Positions 35,176 through 44,275 of a stretch of 64,000 nt of DNA are shown in pieces. The first letter of the stretch is position 1. Every line of letters starts with the position of its first letter. Under the pieces are notes generated by a model that was given only the letters and a program-made list of their open reading frames with translations, was not told where the DNA came from and did not search any database. The stretch is from assembly GCF_018687095.1 (NCBI RefSeq), contig NZ_CP061286.1:62001-126000 (forward strand), read 5' to 3'. Origin of the DNA: Polynucleobacter sp. MWH-UH25E (GTDB taxonomy: Bacteria > Pseudomonadota > Gammaproteobacteria > Burkholderiales > Burkholderiaceae). Made by a program: the position numbers and the translations under genes.

Positions 35176-35256
35176 TTGCGTCATTAACTGCGCCATTAAT
35201 ATTGGTTGATTGTTTGGTCGTATTCGTCGTATGTAATGTTTTATTAGGAGAGAAGT

Positions 35257-35505
35257 ATGTTGCCAACCCCAGAACAAATTGAGGGTTATATCAAGCAAGG
35301 CATTCAATGCACTCATATTCAGGTTGAGGGCGATGGGCAGCATTTTTTTGCAACCATTGTGAGTCCAGAGTTTGATGGCAAGCGTCTCGTGCAGCGTCAT
35401 CAGCTGGTATATGCAGCAATGGGTGATCGCATGAAGGCTGAAGTGCATGCACTATCAATAAAAGCATTCACTCCAGAAGAGTTTGCGCAAAATCCCTCGG
35501 CATAA
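35257..35505 (+). CDS. ibaG: BolA-family protein IbaG
   Basis: The 82-residue BolA-type protein has the helix-turn segment FDGKRLVQRHQLVYAAMGDR and ends with VHALSIKAFTPEEF. The mla...ibaG-murA order matches E. coli, so IbaG is preferred over BolA itself. Such proteins bind monothiol glutaredoxins and Fe-S clusters and affect acid response. It has a strong AGGAGAG ribosome-binding site. Confidence 0.88.
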   Translation: MLPTPEQIEGYIKQGIQCTHIQVEGDGQHFFATIVSPEFDGKRLVQRHQLVYAAMGDRMKAEVHALSIKAFTPEEFAQNPSA

Positions 35506-35556
35506 CAATCAAGCTTAAATAAGCAAACTCAATAAAGTTTTTACTGGAATCATTTA

Positions 35557-36831
35557 ATGGATAAATTACGGATGGTAGGCGGGACTCCGCTGAAGGGCGA
35601 AGTCAAAATTGCCGGGGCTAAGAATGCCGCCTTACCCATTTTGTGTGCTTGTTTATTAACGGATCAGCCAGTTACATTGCGCAATGTTCCAGACCTTCAG
35701 GATGTGCGCACAATGCTGAAATTACTTCAGGAAATTGGTGTAGTTATTAGTTTTCCTGATGCAAAAGATCGTAGTCATGTTGTCTTGAATGCGGCAGTGA
35801 TTAAAAGCTCTGAGGCAACATATGAGATGGTAAAAACCATGCGCGCCTCTATCTTGGTCTTGGGCCCATTGCTCGCCAGAATGCATAGCGCAAAGGTTTC
35901 TCTGCCAGGCGGTTGCGCTATTGGTGCACGCCCTGTAGATCAGCATATCAAGGGCTTAAAAGCTATGGGTGCCAGTATCAAAATTAAGAGTGGCTACATT
36001 CAGGCAGAAACAAAGCCCCCAACTGATCGTCTCAAGGGCGCATCCATTTTGACTGACATGATCACAGTGACGGGCACTGAGAATTTATTGATGGCTGCGA
36101 CTTTGGCCTCAGGCACTACGATTTTGGAAAATGCGGCGCGGGAACCGGAAGTTGGCGATCTTGCTGAATTGCTCGTCAAGATGGGCGCAAAAATCTCGGG
36201 CATCGGAAGTGATCGCTTAGTGATTGAAGGCGTGGAAAAATTACATGGTGCTGATCACTCTGTTATTCCCGATCGTATTGAAGCAGGCACTTTCTTGTGT
36301 GCAGTTGCTGCAGCAGGTGGCGAAGTCCTCGTGAAGGACTGTCGCCCTGATACTTTAGATGCTGTAATTGTGAAGCTGAAAGAGGCTGGCTTGCAAATGG
36401 AAGTCGGTCCAGATTGGATTAAAGCTTCTATGCAGACCCGCCCAAAAGCGGTGAGTTTTCGCACTTCTGAATACCCTGCGTTTCCAACCGATATGCAGGC
36501 TCAGTTAATGGCTGTGAATGCCGTAGCGAATGGCAACTCAACCATTACCGAGACAATTTTTGAAAACCGTTTTATGCACGTGCAAGAACTCAATCGTTTG
36601 GGTGCGGATATTGCGATTGAGGGTAATACAGCGATTGCCCAGGGGGTAGAAAAACTCTCAGGTGCGATTGTGATGGCAACCGATCTACGCGCATCAGCCA
36701 GTTTGGTCATCGCAGGGCTTGCCGCTCAAGGCGAGACCCAAGTTGACCGGATTTATCACCTAGATCGTGGCTATGACCGCATGGAGCAGAAGTTAACCCT
36801 TCTGGGCGCCAAGATTGAGCGGGTTAAGTAA
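35557..36831 (+). CDS. murA: UDP-N-acetylglucosamine 1-carboxyvinyltransferase
   Basis: MurA makes the first committed intermediate of peptidoglycan from UDP-GlcNAc and PEP. The 424-residue protein shows KIAGAKNAALPI (Lys/Asn of the active site, about 22-23), the catalytic cysteine that fosfomycin targets in LPGGCAIGARPVDQH, and RIEAGTFLCA. It lies between ibaG and hisG, as in E. coli and Burkholderia. Confidence 0.97.
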   Translation: MDKLRMVGGTPLKGEVKIAGAKNAALPILCACLLTDQPVTLRNVPDLQDVRTMLKLLQEIGVVISFPDAKDRSHVVLNAAVIKSSEATYEMVKTMRASILVLGPLLARMHSAKVSLPGGCAIGARPVDQHIKGLKAMGASIKIKSGYIQAETKPPTDRLKGASILTDMITVTGTENLLMAATLASGTTILENAAREPEVGDLAELLVKMGAKISGIGSDRLVIEGVEKLHGADHSVIPDRIEAGTFLCAVAAAGGEVLVKDCRPDTLDAVIVKLKEAGLQMEVGPDWIKASMQTRPKAVSFRTSEYPAFPTDMQAQLMAVNAVANGNSTITETIFENRFMHVQELNRLGADIAIEGNTAIAQGVEKLSGAIVMATDLRASASLVIAGLAAQGETQVDRIYHLDRGYDRMEQKLTLLGAKIERVK

Positions 36832-36873
36832 GGGTTGCGTAAGTCAATTGCTTAACTAAGAGATAATTAAGTC

Positions 36874-37500
36874 ATGAAATTGACTTTAGCCCTCTCAAAA
36901 GGACGTATCTTCGAAGAGACCGCAGAGATCCTATCTAAGGTTGGCATAGTGCCAAAAGAGGATCCTGAAAAGTCTCGCAAACTCATTATCGAGACATCCA
37001 ATCCTGATGTGCGTTTAATTATTGTGCGCGCATCTGATGTCCCCACTTATGTGCAATTTGGCGGCGCTGATTTTGGTGTGGCTGGCTTAGACGTTCTGAT
37101 GGAAAAAGGCACTGATGGTTTATATGTGCCTTTTGACTTAAACATCGCAAAGTGTCGTATGTCTGTTGCGGTACGTGATGGCTTTGACTACGCCGCTGTG
37201 GTAAAGCAAGGCTCACGCCTGAAAGTAGCAACCAAGTACGTCAATTGCGCGCGTGATCACTTTGCTAACAAGGGTGTGCATATCGATACCATTCAGCTGT
37301 ATGGCTCTATGGAACTTGCGCCATTGGTTGGTTTGGCTGACGCGATTGTTGACCTTGTTTCCACAGGAAATACCTTAAAGGCAAATGGTTTGGTTGAAGT
37401 CGAGCCAATTGCGAATATCAGTGCTCGCTTGGTAGTAAATCAAGCCTCCTATAAGCGTAAGCGGGCTCAGTTACAACCCATTTTTGATTTGCTGAAATAA
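36874..37500 (+). CDS. hisG: ATP phosphoribosyltransferase, short form
   Basis: HisG starts histidine synthesis from ATP and PRPP. At 208 residues this is the short form, with only the catalytic domain (LALSKGRIFEETAEIL at the start and the PRPP loop LVSTGNTLKANGLVE). Short HisG normally needs the HisZ regulatory subunit; no hisZ is in the window, so it should lie elsewhere. It starts 42 bases after murA. Confidence 0.96.
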   Translation: MKLTLALSKGRIFEETAEILSKVGIVPKEDPEKSRKLIIETSNPDVRLIIVRASDVPTYVQFGGADFGVAGLDVLMEKGTDGLYVPFDLNIAKCRMSVAVRDGFDYAAVVKQGSRLKVATKYVNCARDHFANKGVHIDTIQLYGSMELAPLVGLADAIVDLVSTGNTLKANGLVEVEPIANISARLVVNQASYKRKRAQLQPIFDLLK

Positions 37501-37514
37501 ATCAATACAGATCA

Positions 37515-38837
37515 ATGTCATCCCAAGTTCAGGTTAAGCGACTCAACAGTGGAGATGCAGGTTTTAGAGAAACCCTGCTCTCCAGCCTTTCTTTACCAAC
37601 GGCAGATGATGTAGCCATAGATGCTGCAGTGGTCAAAATTTTGTCAGCTGTAAAAGGGAAGGGCGATACTGCGGTTCTAGAATTTACAAAGCAATTTGAT
37701 CGACTTAATGTTTCCAGTGTTTCTGAGCTTGAGATACCTCGTCAGGATCTAGAGAGGGCCTATAAAGACTTAACGGCCAAGCAAAAAAATGCTTTAGATA
37801 TTGCAGCGAAGCGAGTCCGTGCTTATCACGAGCGTCAGAAAATTGAGGCTGGTTGCCATTCATGGGAATACGAAGAGGTTGATGGGACCAAGCTTGGTCA
37901 AAAAGTAACTCCATTAGACCGCGTCGGGATTTATGTTCCCGGAGGTAAGGCTGCATATCCATCATCTGTATTAATGAATGCAATCCCAGCGAAGGTGGCT
38001 GGCGTTACTGAAGTCATCATGGTGGTGCCGACGCCTGATGGCGCACGTAATCCTTTGGTATTGGCGGCTGCCTATCTAGCTGGTGTTGATCGGGTGTTTA
38101 CGATTGGCGGAGCTCAAGCAGTTGCTGCTTTGGCATACGGTACACAGACCATCCCATCAGTCGATAAGATTGTGGGTCCAGGTAATGCCTACGTTGCTGC
38201 TGCTAAGCGTAGAGTATTTGGTACGGTTGGCATCGATATGATTGCTGGTCCATCAGAGATTTTGGTTTTATGTGATGGGTCTACCAACCCTGACTGGGTT
38301 ACCATGGATCTCTTCTCTCAAGCAGAGCATGATGAGCAAGCACAATCGATTTTGTTATGCCCTGATGCGACTTTTATTGAACAAGTGCAAGCGAGCATTA
38401 ATCGACTATTGCCAGAAATGCCAAGAGCTAAGGTGATTACCGCGTCATTAACAAATCGTGCTTTACTAATTCAGGTAAAGGATATGGCAGAGGCATGTGA
38501 CATTGCTAATGCGATTGCTGCTGAACATTTAGAGATTTGCGCCGTTGAGCCACGTCAGTGGGCTGAGAAAATTCGTCATGCCGGTGCGATTTTTATGGGT
38601 AACTACACTAGTGAATCCTTAGGGGATTACTGTGCAGGCCCAAATCACGTTTTGCCAACAGCTCGAACCGCTCGTTTTTCTTCTCCACTGGGCGTATATG
38701 ACTTCATTAAGCGCTCAAGCATGATTGAGGTGAGTGAGGCTGGCGCACAAAGCTTAGGTCGAGTAGCGAGCACGCTTGCTCACGGAGAGGGCCTGCAAGC
38801 GCACGCACGCGCAGCTGAGATGCGTCTCAAGCAATAA
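37515..38837 (+). CDS. hisD: Histidinol dehydrogenase
   Basis: The 440-residue zinc enzyme carries out the last two oxidations to histidine. VGIYVPGGKAAYPSSVLMNA, IGGAQAVAALAYGT, SQAEHDEQAQSILL and the ending TLAHGEGLQAHARAAEMR are conserved. It follows hisG by 14 bases. The next gene, hisC, lies on the opposite strand and converges on it. Confidence 0.97.
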   Translation: MSSQVQVKRLNSGDAGFRETLLSSLSLPTADDVAIDAAVVKILSAVKGKGDTAVLEFTKQFDRLNVSSVSELEIPRQDLERAYKDLTAKQKNALDIAAKRVRAYHERQKIEAGCHSWEYEEVDGTKLGQKVTPLDRVGIYVPGGKAAYPSSVLMNAIPAKVAGVTEVIMVVPTPDGARNPLVLAAAYLAGVDRVFTIGGAQAVAALAYGTQTIPSVDKIVGPGNAYVAAAKRRVFGTVGIDMIAGPSEILVLCDGSTNPDWVTMDLFSQAEHDEQAQSILLCPDATFIEQVQASINRLLPEMPRAKVITASLTNRALLIQVKDMAEACDIANAIAAEHLEICAVEPRQWAEKIRHAGAIFMGNYTSESLGDYCAGPNHVLPTARTARFSSPLGVYDFIKRSSMIEVSEAGAQSLGRVASTLAHGEGLQAHARAAEMRLKQ

Positions 38838-38859
38838 ACGCGCAAATAAAGACAAAAAA

Positions 38860-39927
38860 TTAGTCGAGAATTTCTTTTAAGGCGGCGACTAGTTCGCCGC
38901 TTTGTTCATCGGTGCCAATCGTAATACGTAAAAACTCTTCAATGCGAGGTGATTTGAAGTGGCGCACGATAATGCCGCGATCCCTTAGTGCCTGATATAG
39001 CTTGGCACCCGAATGATTTGGATGACGCGTGAAAATAAAGTTTGCAGTAGAAGGAAGCGTGTTAAAGCCTAACTGATTTAACTGCTCAATCAATTGAGCT
39101 CGAGTCTGAATTACTTTCGCACTCGTTGCTTCAAGGTGCGCTTGATCTTCGATTGCGGCAATTGCCCCGGCTTGTGCCAAGCGGCCTAAAGGGTAGGAGT
39201 TAAAGCTATTCTTGACGCGTTCAAGACCTTCGATGAGATCGGGATGCCCCAGTGCAAAACCTATTCTTAGACCTGCCAGCGCCCTTGATTTAGATAGGGT
39301 GTGAACAACGAGTAGATTTTCTGGGCAGTTGGCGCCACGTAATAGTGGAATACAGGACTCTGTTCCGTAATCGACATAGGCTTCATCGATCACTAAAACG
39401 GAGTCTTTGTTCTGAGAAAGTAATTTTTCAATTTCTGAGCGAGCAACAGATCTGCCAGTTGGCGCATTGGGGTTAGGAAAAATGATTCCGCCGTTTGGGA
39501 TCACATAGTCATTAAGATTGATTTCAAAATCATTGCCCAATGGAATGGTTTTGTATTCGATGTCAAAGAGCTTGCAGTAGACCGGGTAAAAACTATAAGT
39601 AATGTCAGGGAAATGAATTGGCTTACTTTGTTTTAGTAGTCCTGCAAAAACGTGAGCCAATACCTCATCAGAACCATTGCCCAAAAACACCTGGTTTGGA
39701 TTGAGGCCATGCAATTTAGCAATCGTTTGCTTTAAGGCTTTTCCTTCTGGATCTGGGTAGAGCCGTAAATCATCAGTGGTTTGCTGGTTAATGGCTGCAA
39801 GAGCCTTGGGAGATGGCCCGTAAGGACTCTCATTGGTATTGAGCTTGACCAGTCGCTGCATTTGCGGTTGTTCCCCTGGAATATAAGGGGTCAGACTTCT
39901 GACAACGGGGCTCCAAAAACGGCTCAT
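38860..39927 (-). CDS. hisC: Histidinol-phosphate aminotransferase (inverted in the his cluster)
   Basis: The 355-residue PLP enzyme has LNTNESPYGPSPKAL near the start, DEAYVDYG, the PLP lysine in HTLSKSRALAGLRIG and the C-terminal FLRITIGTDEQ. It sits between hisD and hisB as in other betaproteobacteria but on the minus strand. It therefore needs its own promoter, in the 116-base gap shared with hisB. It converges with hisD, 22 bases apart. Confidence 0.95.
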   Translation of the reverse strand: MSRFWSPVVRSLTPYIPGEQPQMQRLVKLNTNESPYGPSPKALAAINQQTTDDLRLYPDPEGKALKQTIAKLHGLNPNQVFLGNGSDEVLAHVFAGLLKQSKPIHFPDITYSFYPVYCKLFDIEYKTIPLGNDFEINLNDYVIPNGGIIFPNPNAPTGRSVARSEIEKLLSQNKDSVLVIDEAYVDYGTESCIPLLRGANCPENLLVVHTLSKSRALAGLRIGFALGHPDLIEGLERVKNSFNSYPLGRLAQAGAIAAIEDQAHLEATSAKVIQTRAQLIEQLNQLGFNTLPSTANFIFTRHPNHSGAKLYQALRDRGIIVRHFKSPRIEEFLRITIGTDEQSGELVAALKEILD

Positions 39928-40043
39928 GAGGCTACTCGGGTTAAATATAGGTAAGAAAGTGAAATCATTTCAGCATTTATAACTCTGCTAGGAATGATAT
40001 TATGAGGCTTCAATCAACACTTCGCCTCGCGGCGTAAAGAAGC
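39928..40043. promoter_or_regulatory. Divergent hisC/hisB promoter region
   Basis: This 116-base gap must serve both the inverted hisC and the hisB-hisE transcript. TATTAT (39998-40003) is a good -10 for hisB, though its -35 is weak. A CGCCTCGCGGCG palindrome (40023-40034) lies just before the hisB ribosome-binding site. I could not fix a hisC promoter. Confidence 0.45.
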
Positions 40044-40631
40044 ATGCGGCAAGCCGACGTAACCCGAAACACTTCGGAAACCAAAATTCAAATTTCCATC
40101 AATTTAGATGGTACTGGTAAGGCTGAGCTTGCCTCAGGCGTACCTTTCTTGGATCACATGTTGGATCAAATCGCACGTCACGGCATGATTGACCTCAAAG
40201 TAGTGGCCCAAGGCGATACCCATATCGATGATCACCACACCGTCGAGGATGTGGGTATTACATTGGGTCAGGCCTTTGCAAAAGCAGTAGGCGATAAAGC
40301 AGGTATCACTCGTTACGGACATTCCTATGTGCCGTTGGATGAGACATTGTCACGCGTAGTGATTGACTTTTCTGGTCGTCCAGGCTTGGAATTTAATGTG
40401 CCCTTTACACGTGCGCGTGTAGGTGACTTTGATGTTGACCTCAGTATTGAGTTCTTTCGTGGTTTTGTGAATCACGCGGGAGTGACATTGCACATTGATA
40501 ACTTGCGTGGCATCAATGCTCACCACCAAATTGAAACAGTCTTCAAAGCCTTTGGCCGTGCCTTACGTATGGCTCTAGCGATAGACCCACGCGCTTCTGG
40601 TGCAGTTCCTTCAACTAAGGGAAGCCTTTAA
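40044..40631 (+). CDS. hisB: Imidazoleglycerol-phosphate dehydratase
   Basis: The 195-residue protein is the single-function dehydratase without the N-terminal phosphatase of E. coli HisB. Metal-binding histidine motifs are DDHHTVEDVGITLGQAF and, near the end, GINAHHQIETVFKAFGRALR. The histidinol-phosphatase must be encoded elsewhere. hisH follows after 46 bases. Confidence 0.97.
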   Translation: MRQADVTRNTSETKIQISINLDGTGKAELASGVPFLDHMLDQIARHGMIDLKVVAQGDTHIDDHHTVEDVGITLGQAFAKAVGDKAGITRYGHSYVPLDETLSRVVIDFSGRPGLEFNVPFTRARVGDFDVDLSIEFFRGFVNHAGVTLHIDNLRGINAHHQIETVFKAFGRALRMALAIDPRASGAVPSTKGSL

Positions 40632-40677
40632 CTCGATTTTTGCTTCTTCTTAGAACAGTGCAAAAGATAGGCTAATT

Positions 40678-41334
40678 TTGGCGCAAACCATTGCGATCGT
40701 TGACTACGGGATGGGTAACCTTCGTTCCGTGTATCAGGCATTCCATCATGTGGCTCCGGATGAAAATGTATTGATCGCTCGTAAGCCAGAGGAAATTCGT
40801 AGCGCTGATCGTGTGGTCTTGCCGGGCCAAGGAGCCATGCCAGATTGCATGAAGCATCTTGAAGAGTCTGGGCTTTTAGAGGCATTGTTAGAGGCATCGA
40901 AAGGCAAGCCATTATTGGGTGTTTGTGTAGGCGAGCAAATGCTCTTAGATAAGAGTGCTGAGGTGCGTCCCGGTGATCAATGGACGGCTTGCCTGGGGCT
41001 GATACCGGGGGAAGTGCGCCGCTTTGAATTGGCTGGCAAAAAACAGGCCGATGGCTCTGCTTACAAAGTTCCCCATATGGGCTGGAATCAAGTGCGACAG
41101 GATCGCCAGCATCCTATTTGGAAGGGAATTCCAGATCTAAGCAGTTTTTATTTTGTACATAGCTACTATGTTGTCCCCAAACGCACCGAAGATATCGTTG
41201 GCTCTACTGAATATGGCGATTGGTTTACTTCTGCTGTGGCAAGGGATAATATTTTTGCAACACAATTTCATCCAGAAAAAAGCGCAGAATACGGATTAAA
41301 GCTGTATCAAAATTTTGTTCATTGGCAACCCTAA
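40678..41334 (+). CDS. hisH: Imidazole glycerol phosphate synthase, glutaminase subunit
   Basis: The 218-residue class I glutaminase feeds ammonia to HisF. The nucleophile is the cysteine in GVCVGEQML, and the other triad residues are in TQFHPEKS. The first usable in-frame start is TTG, giving MAQTIAIVDYGMGNLRSV; the next Met would cut into the conserved first strand. Lower initiation from TTG may limit HisH relative to its neighbours. Confidence 0.94.
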   Translation: MAQTIAIVDYGMGNLRSVYQAFHHVAPDENVLIARKPEEIRSADRVVLPGQGAMPDCMKHLEESGLLEALLEASKGKPLLGVCVGEQMLLDKSAEVRPGDQWTACLGLIPGEVRRFELAGKKQADGSAYKVPHMGWNQVRQDRQHPIWKGIPDLSSFYFVHSYYVVPKRTEDIVGSTEYGDWFTSAVARDNIFATQFHPEKSAEYGLKLYQNFVHWQP

Positions 41335-41362
41335 TTACCTAATTATTTTTTAGCGTCTTACT

Positions 41363-42124
41363 ATGCTACTCATTCCTGCAATTGATCTTAAAGATGGGCA
41401 CTGTGTTCGATTGGAACAAGGTGACATGGATAAGGCCACCGTGTTCTCTGAAGATCCTGGTGCAATGGCCGCACACTGGATTAGTAAGGGCGCACGCCGT
41501 TTACATTTGGTTGATCTCAACGGAGCTTTCGCTGGCAAGTTAAAAAATGAGTCAGCAATTAAATCTATTCTGAAGGCAGTTGGTGACGAGATTCCAGTGC
41601 AGCTTGGCGGCGGCATTCGTGATCTTGAGACGATTGAGCGTTTATTGGATGACGGTATTAGCACTGTGATCATCGGTACTGCTGCAGTGAAAAATCCAGG
41701 CTTTGTACAGGATGCTTGCACTGCATTTCCAGGGCATGTCATGGTGGGCTTGGATGCCCGTGATGGCAAGGTAGCCACGGATGGCTGGAGCAAGATTACT
41801 GGCCATGAAGTAATTGACCTTGCTAAGAAGTTTGAAGACTGGGGTGTTGAGGCAATCATTTATACCGATATTGGTCGGGACGGCATGCTTAAGGGCGTCA
41901 ACGTTGATGCTACGATCAAACTGGCTCAAGCAATTCGCATTCCAGTGATTGCGAGCGGGGGCCTCTCTAACAACCAAGATATTGAGGCGCTATGTAAGGC
42001 CGAAGAAGAGGGTGTCATGGGGGTGATTGCTGGCCGCTCAATTTATTCAGGCGATTTAGATTTGGCAGCGGCTCAAAAATACGCTGATGAACTAACGCTG
42101 AAGTACGCAAAGAAAATTATCTAG
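41363..42124 (+). CDS. hisA: Phosphoribosyl-formimino-AICAR-phosphate isomerase
   Basis: The 253-residue TIM barrel opens ProFAR to PRFAR. MLLIPAIDLKDGHCVRLEQG at the start, QLGGGIRDLETIE and TDIGRDGMLKG are family motifs. Its TAG stop shares one base with the GTG start of hisF (TAGTG). Confidence 0.97.
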   Translation: MLLIPAIDLKDGHCVRLEQGDMDKATVFSEDPGAMAAHWISKGARRLHLVDLNGAFAGKLKNESAIKSILKAVGDEIPVQLGGGIRDLETIERLLDDGISTVIIGTAAVKNPGFVQDACTAFPGHVMVGLDARDGKVATDGWSKITGHEVIDLAKKFEDWGVEAIIYTDIGRDGMLKGVNVDATIKLAQAIRIPVIASGGLSNNQDIEALCKAEEEGVMGVIAGRSIYSGDLDLAAAQKYADELTLKYAKKII

Positions 42125-42882
42125 TGTTAACTAAACGAATTATTCCTTGTCTTGATGTAACAGCAGGAAGAGTTGTTAAAGGTGTCAATTTTGTGGGTCT
42201 GCGTGATGCTGGTGATCCTGTAGAAATCGCCAAGCGCTACGACACGCAAGGCGCTGATGAGCTGACTTTTCTTGATATCACTGCAACATCTGATGGTCGC
42301 GACTTAATTCTGCACATCATTGAAGATGTCGCCTCGCAAGTCTTTATTCCCTTAACGGTTGGTGGTGGCGTTCGCGCTGTCGCCGATGTGCGTCGTCTGC
42401 TCAATGCTGGCGCCGATAAAGTGAGTATGAATTCCTCTGCAGTAGCTAATCCCGATTTGGTGTCTGATGCCGCTGCTTATTACGGTTCGCAGTGCATTGT
42501 TGTTGCGATTGATGCCAAGCAGACAGATGCTGGCAACTGGGAAGTATTTACTCATGGTGGCAGATCGGCTACTGGTATTGATGTAGTAGCTTGGGCTACC
42601 GAAGTAGCGAAACGTGGTGCTGGTGAAATTCTATTAACTAGTATGAATCGCGATGGCAGTAAAGATGGCTTTGATCTTGCTTTAACTGCAGCAGTGAGTG
42701 ATGCAGTGTCTGTGCCCGTGATCGCCTCTGGTGGGGTAGGTAATCTGCAGCATTTGGTCGACGGCATTACCAAGGGTCATGCCGATGCGGTTTTAGCTGC
42801 CAGCATTTTTCACTATGGTGAATATACCGTTGGGCAAGCAAAAGAATATATCGCTGCCCAAGGAATCCCCGTTCGCATCTAG
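42124..42882 (+). CDS. hisF: Imidazole glycerol phosphate synthase, cyclase subunit
   Basis: The 252-residue TIM barrel makes imidazole glycerol phosphate and AICAR using ammonia from HisH. IIPCLDVTAGRVVKGVNF, TVGGGVRAVADVRRLLNAGA and IASGGVGNLQHLVDG are present. The start is GTG and overlaps the hisA stop by one base. Confidence 0.97.
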   Translation: MLTKRIIPCLDVTAGRVVKGVNFVGLRDAGDPVEIAKRYDTQGADELTFLDITATSDGRDLILHIIEDVASQVFIPLTVGGGVRAVADVRRLLNAGADKVSMNSSAVANPDLVSDAAAYYGSQCIVVAIDAKQTDAGNWEVFTHGGRSATGIDVVAWATEVAKRGAGEILLTSMNRDGSKDGFDLALTAAVSDAVSVPVIASGGVGNLQHLVDGITKGHADAVLAASIFHYGEYTVGQAKEYIAAQGIPVRI

Positions 42883-42921
42883 ATGGCACTCACAGGGTGC
42901 GTTTCACGGTAAAGTTGAGGT

Positions 42922-43347
42922 ATGACGCAATCCCAAAATAAGCCTAAGAGTACATTTACCCCTGTTCAATCACTTCAGGCAGGTCCATGGCTTGACGCAG
43001 TGAGCTGGAATGAGCAAGGCTTGGTACCCGTCATTGCGCAAGAGTTCGGCAGTAATGACATTTTGATGATGGCTTGGATGAATCGTGATGCCTTGTTGGC
43101 AACCTTACGATTGGGCGAGGCTGTGTATTGGACACGTTCACGTCAAAAGCTTTGGCATAAGGGTGAAGAGTCAGGCCATACTCAAAAAGTGAAAGAAATT
43201 CGTCTGGATTGTGATGGAGATACCATTTTGCTGATTGTGGAGCAAAAAGATGGGATTGCTTGCCATACGGGTGAACATAGCTGTTTCTTTCAGCAATGGG
43301 ATTCAAGTAAAGCCGCCTGGGTAGATAAATCCAGCAAAAGCAAGTGA
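42922..43347 (+). CDS. hisI: Phosphoribosyl-AMP cyclohydrolase
   Basis: The 141-residue protein opens the adenine ring of PR-AMP. WNRDALLA-type segment MMAWMNRDALLATL, YWTRSRQKLWHKGEESGH, DCDGDTIL (metal aspartates) and CHTGEHSCFF (zinc cysteines) are visible. It is separate from hisE, as in other betaproteobacteria, rather than fused as in E. coli. Confidence 0.96.
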   Translation: MTQSQNKPKSTFTPVQSLQAGPWLDAVSWNEQGLVPVIAQEFGSNDILMMAWMNRDALLATLRLGEAVYWTRSRQKLWHKGEESGHTQKVKEIRLDCDGDTILLIVEQKDGIACHTGEHSCFFQQWDSSKAAWVDKSSKSK

Positions 43348-43400
43348 TAGGTAAAGCAATGGGCATTTAGTAGTTAGCCCAGACCTTTCAACAAAAGACA

Positions 43401-43406
43401 TAAAAT
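43401..43406 (+). promoter_or_regulatory. Putative -10 box for hisE (leaderless start)
   Basis: TAAAAT lies six bases before the hisE ATG at 43413 and no Shine-Dalgarno sequence is seen. The -35 is weak. It might give internal transcription for hisE-hinT within the his operon. Confidence 0.3.
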
Positions 43407-43412
43407 AAGCCC

Positions 43413-43814
43413 ATGAGCAGCTCAGTGAATAAACCTTCTAATTTGGATTCCGCATTAGCGCATTTAGCTGATGTGGTTGATCAACGCCGAGATGCTTTCA
43501 AGGCTGGGAATGCCGACCCAAAGACTTCTTACACCGCTTTGCTTTTCTCAAAAGGTGATGACGGTATTCTGAAAAAGATTGGCGAGGAAGCTACCGAAGC
43601 GGTCATGGCCGCTAAAGATGTGCGCTCTTCCAATTTTGCTTCGGATCAGAAAAAATTATTGGTTGGTGAAATGGCGGATCTTTGGTTTCACTGTTTGATC
43701 GCGCTTTCTCAATTTGATTTGCGTCCCGAAGATGTAATTGCTGAATTAGATCGCCGTTTGGGAACATCTGGTATTGAAGAAAAAGCTGCCAGAAAAGCTG
43801 CTAACAAAGAGTAG
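43413..43814 (+). CDS. hisE: Phosphoribosyl-ATP pyrophosphatase
   Basis: The 133-residue all-alpha MazG-like enzyme hydrolyses PR-ATP to PR-AMP. YTALLFSKGDDGILKKIGEE, ATEAVMAAKD and EMADLWFHCLIAL hold the metal-binding acidic residues. It follows hisI by 65 bases and ends the his cluster. Confidence 0.95.
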   Translation: MSSSVNKPSNLDSALAHLADVVDQRRDAFKAGNADPKTSYTALLFSKGDDGILKKIGEEATEAVMAAKDVRSSNFASDQKKLLVGEMADLWFHCLIALSQFDLRPEDVIAELDRRLGTSGIEEKAARKAANKE

Positions 43815-43854
43815 TCAAAAAGAGTAATCAACGTCAGCCACAAAGAACAACAGC

Positions 43855-44211
43855 ATGAGTCACGATCCTAATTGCTTGTTTTGCAAAATATCGCAAGGCT
43901 TAATACCTTCCTCCAAAGTTTATGAGGATGAAGAAATTTATGCCTTCAAAGACATCCATCCTGCAGCACCAGTACATTTTTTAATCATTCCTAAGAAGCA
44001 TATTCCCATGTTGGAGTCAGCGGAAAGCGCAGATGCCCCTTTGCTGGGTAGAATGATGGAATTAGCACCTCGTCTCGCCAAAGAACAGGGTTGCCGTCCC
44101 GGAAAAGATGGTGGCTTTAGATTAATGGTGAATAACGGTGCTGATGGTGGGCAGGAGGTTTATCACTTGCATTTGCATGTGATGGGCGGACCCCGCCCCT
44201 GGAAAAAGTAA
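43855..44211 (+). CDS. hinT: HIT-family nucleotide hydrolase (HinT-like)
   Basis: The 118-residue protein begins CLFCKISQGLIPSSKVYED and ends with the histidine triad HLHLHVMGGPRPW. HinT hydrolyses aminoacyl- and other AMP phosphoramidates. It lies between hisE and tatA, the usual betaproteobacterial order. Confidence 0.93.
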   Translation: MSHDPNCLFCKISQGLIPSSKVYEDEEIYAFKDIHPAAPVHFLIIPKKHIPMLESAESADAPLLGRMMELAPRLAKEQGCRPGKDGGFRLMVNNGADGGQEVYHLHLHVMGGPRPWKK

Positions 44212-44275
44212 GGCATGCAAGCAATACAAGTAAGAAACTTAAGTAAGAAATTAAGGTATTCCAAGGAGATTCAAA

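Noticed and set aside
41350..41859. 169-codon minus-strand frame over hisA
   Set aside because: It is antisense to a complete, conserved hisA and has a low-complexity Ser/Pro composition typical of shadow frames.
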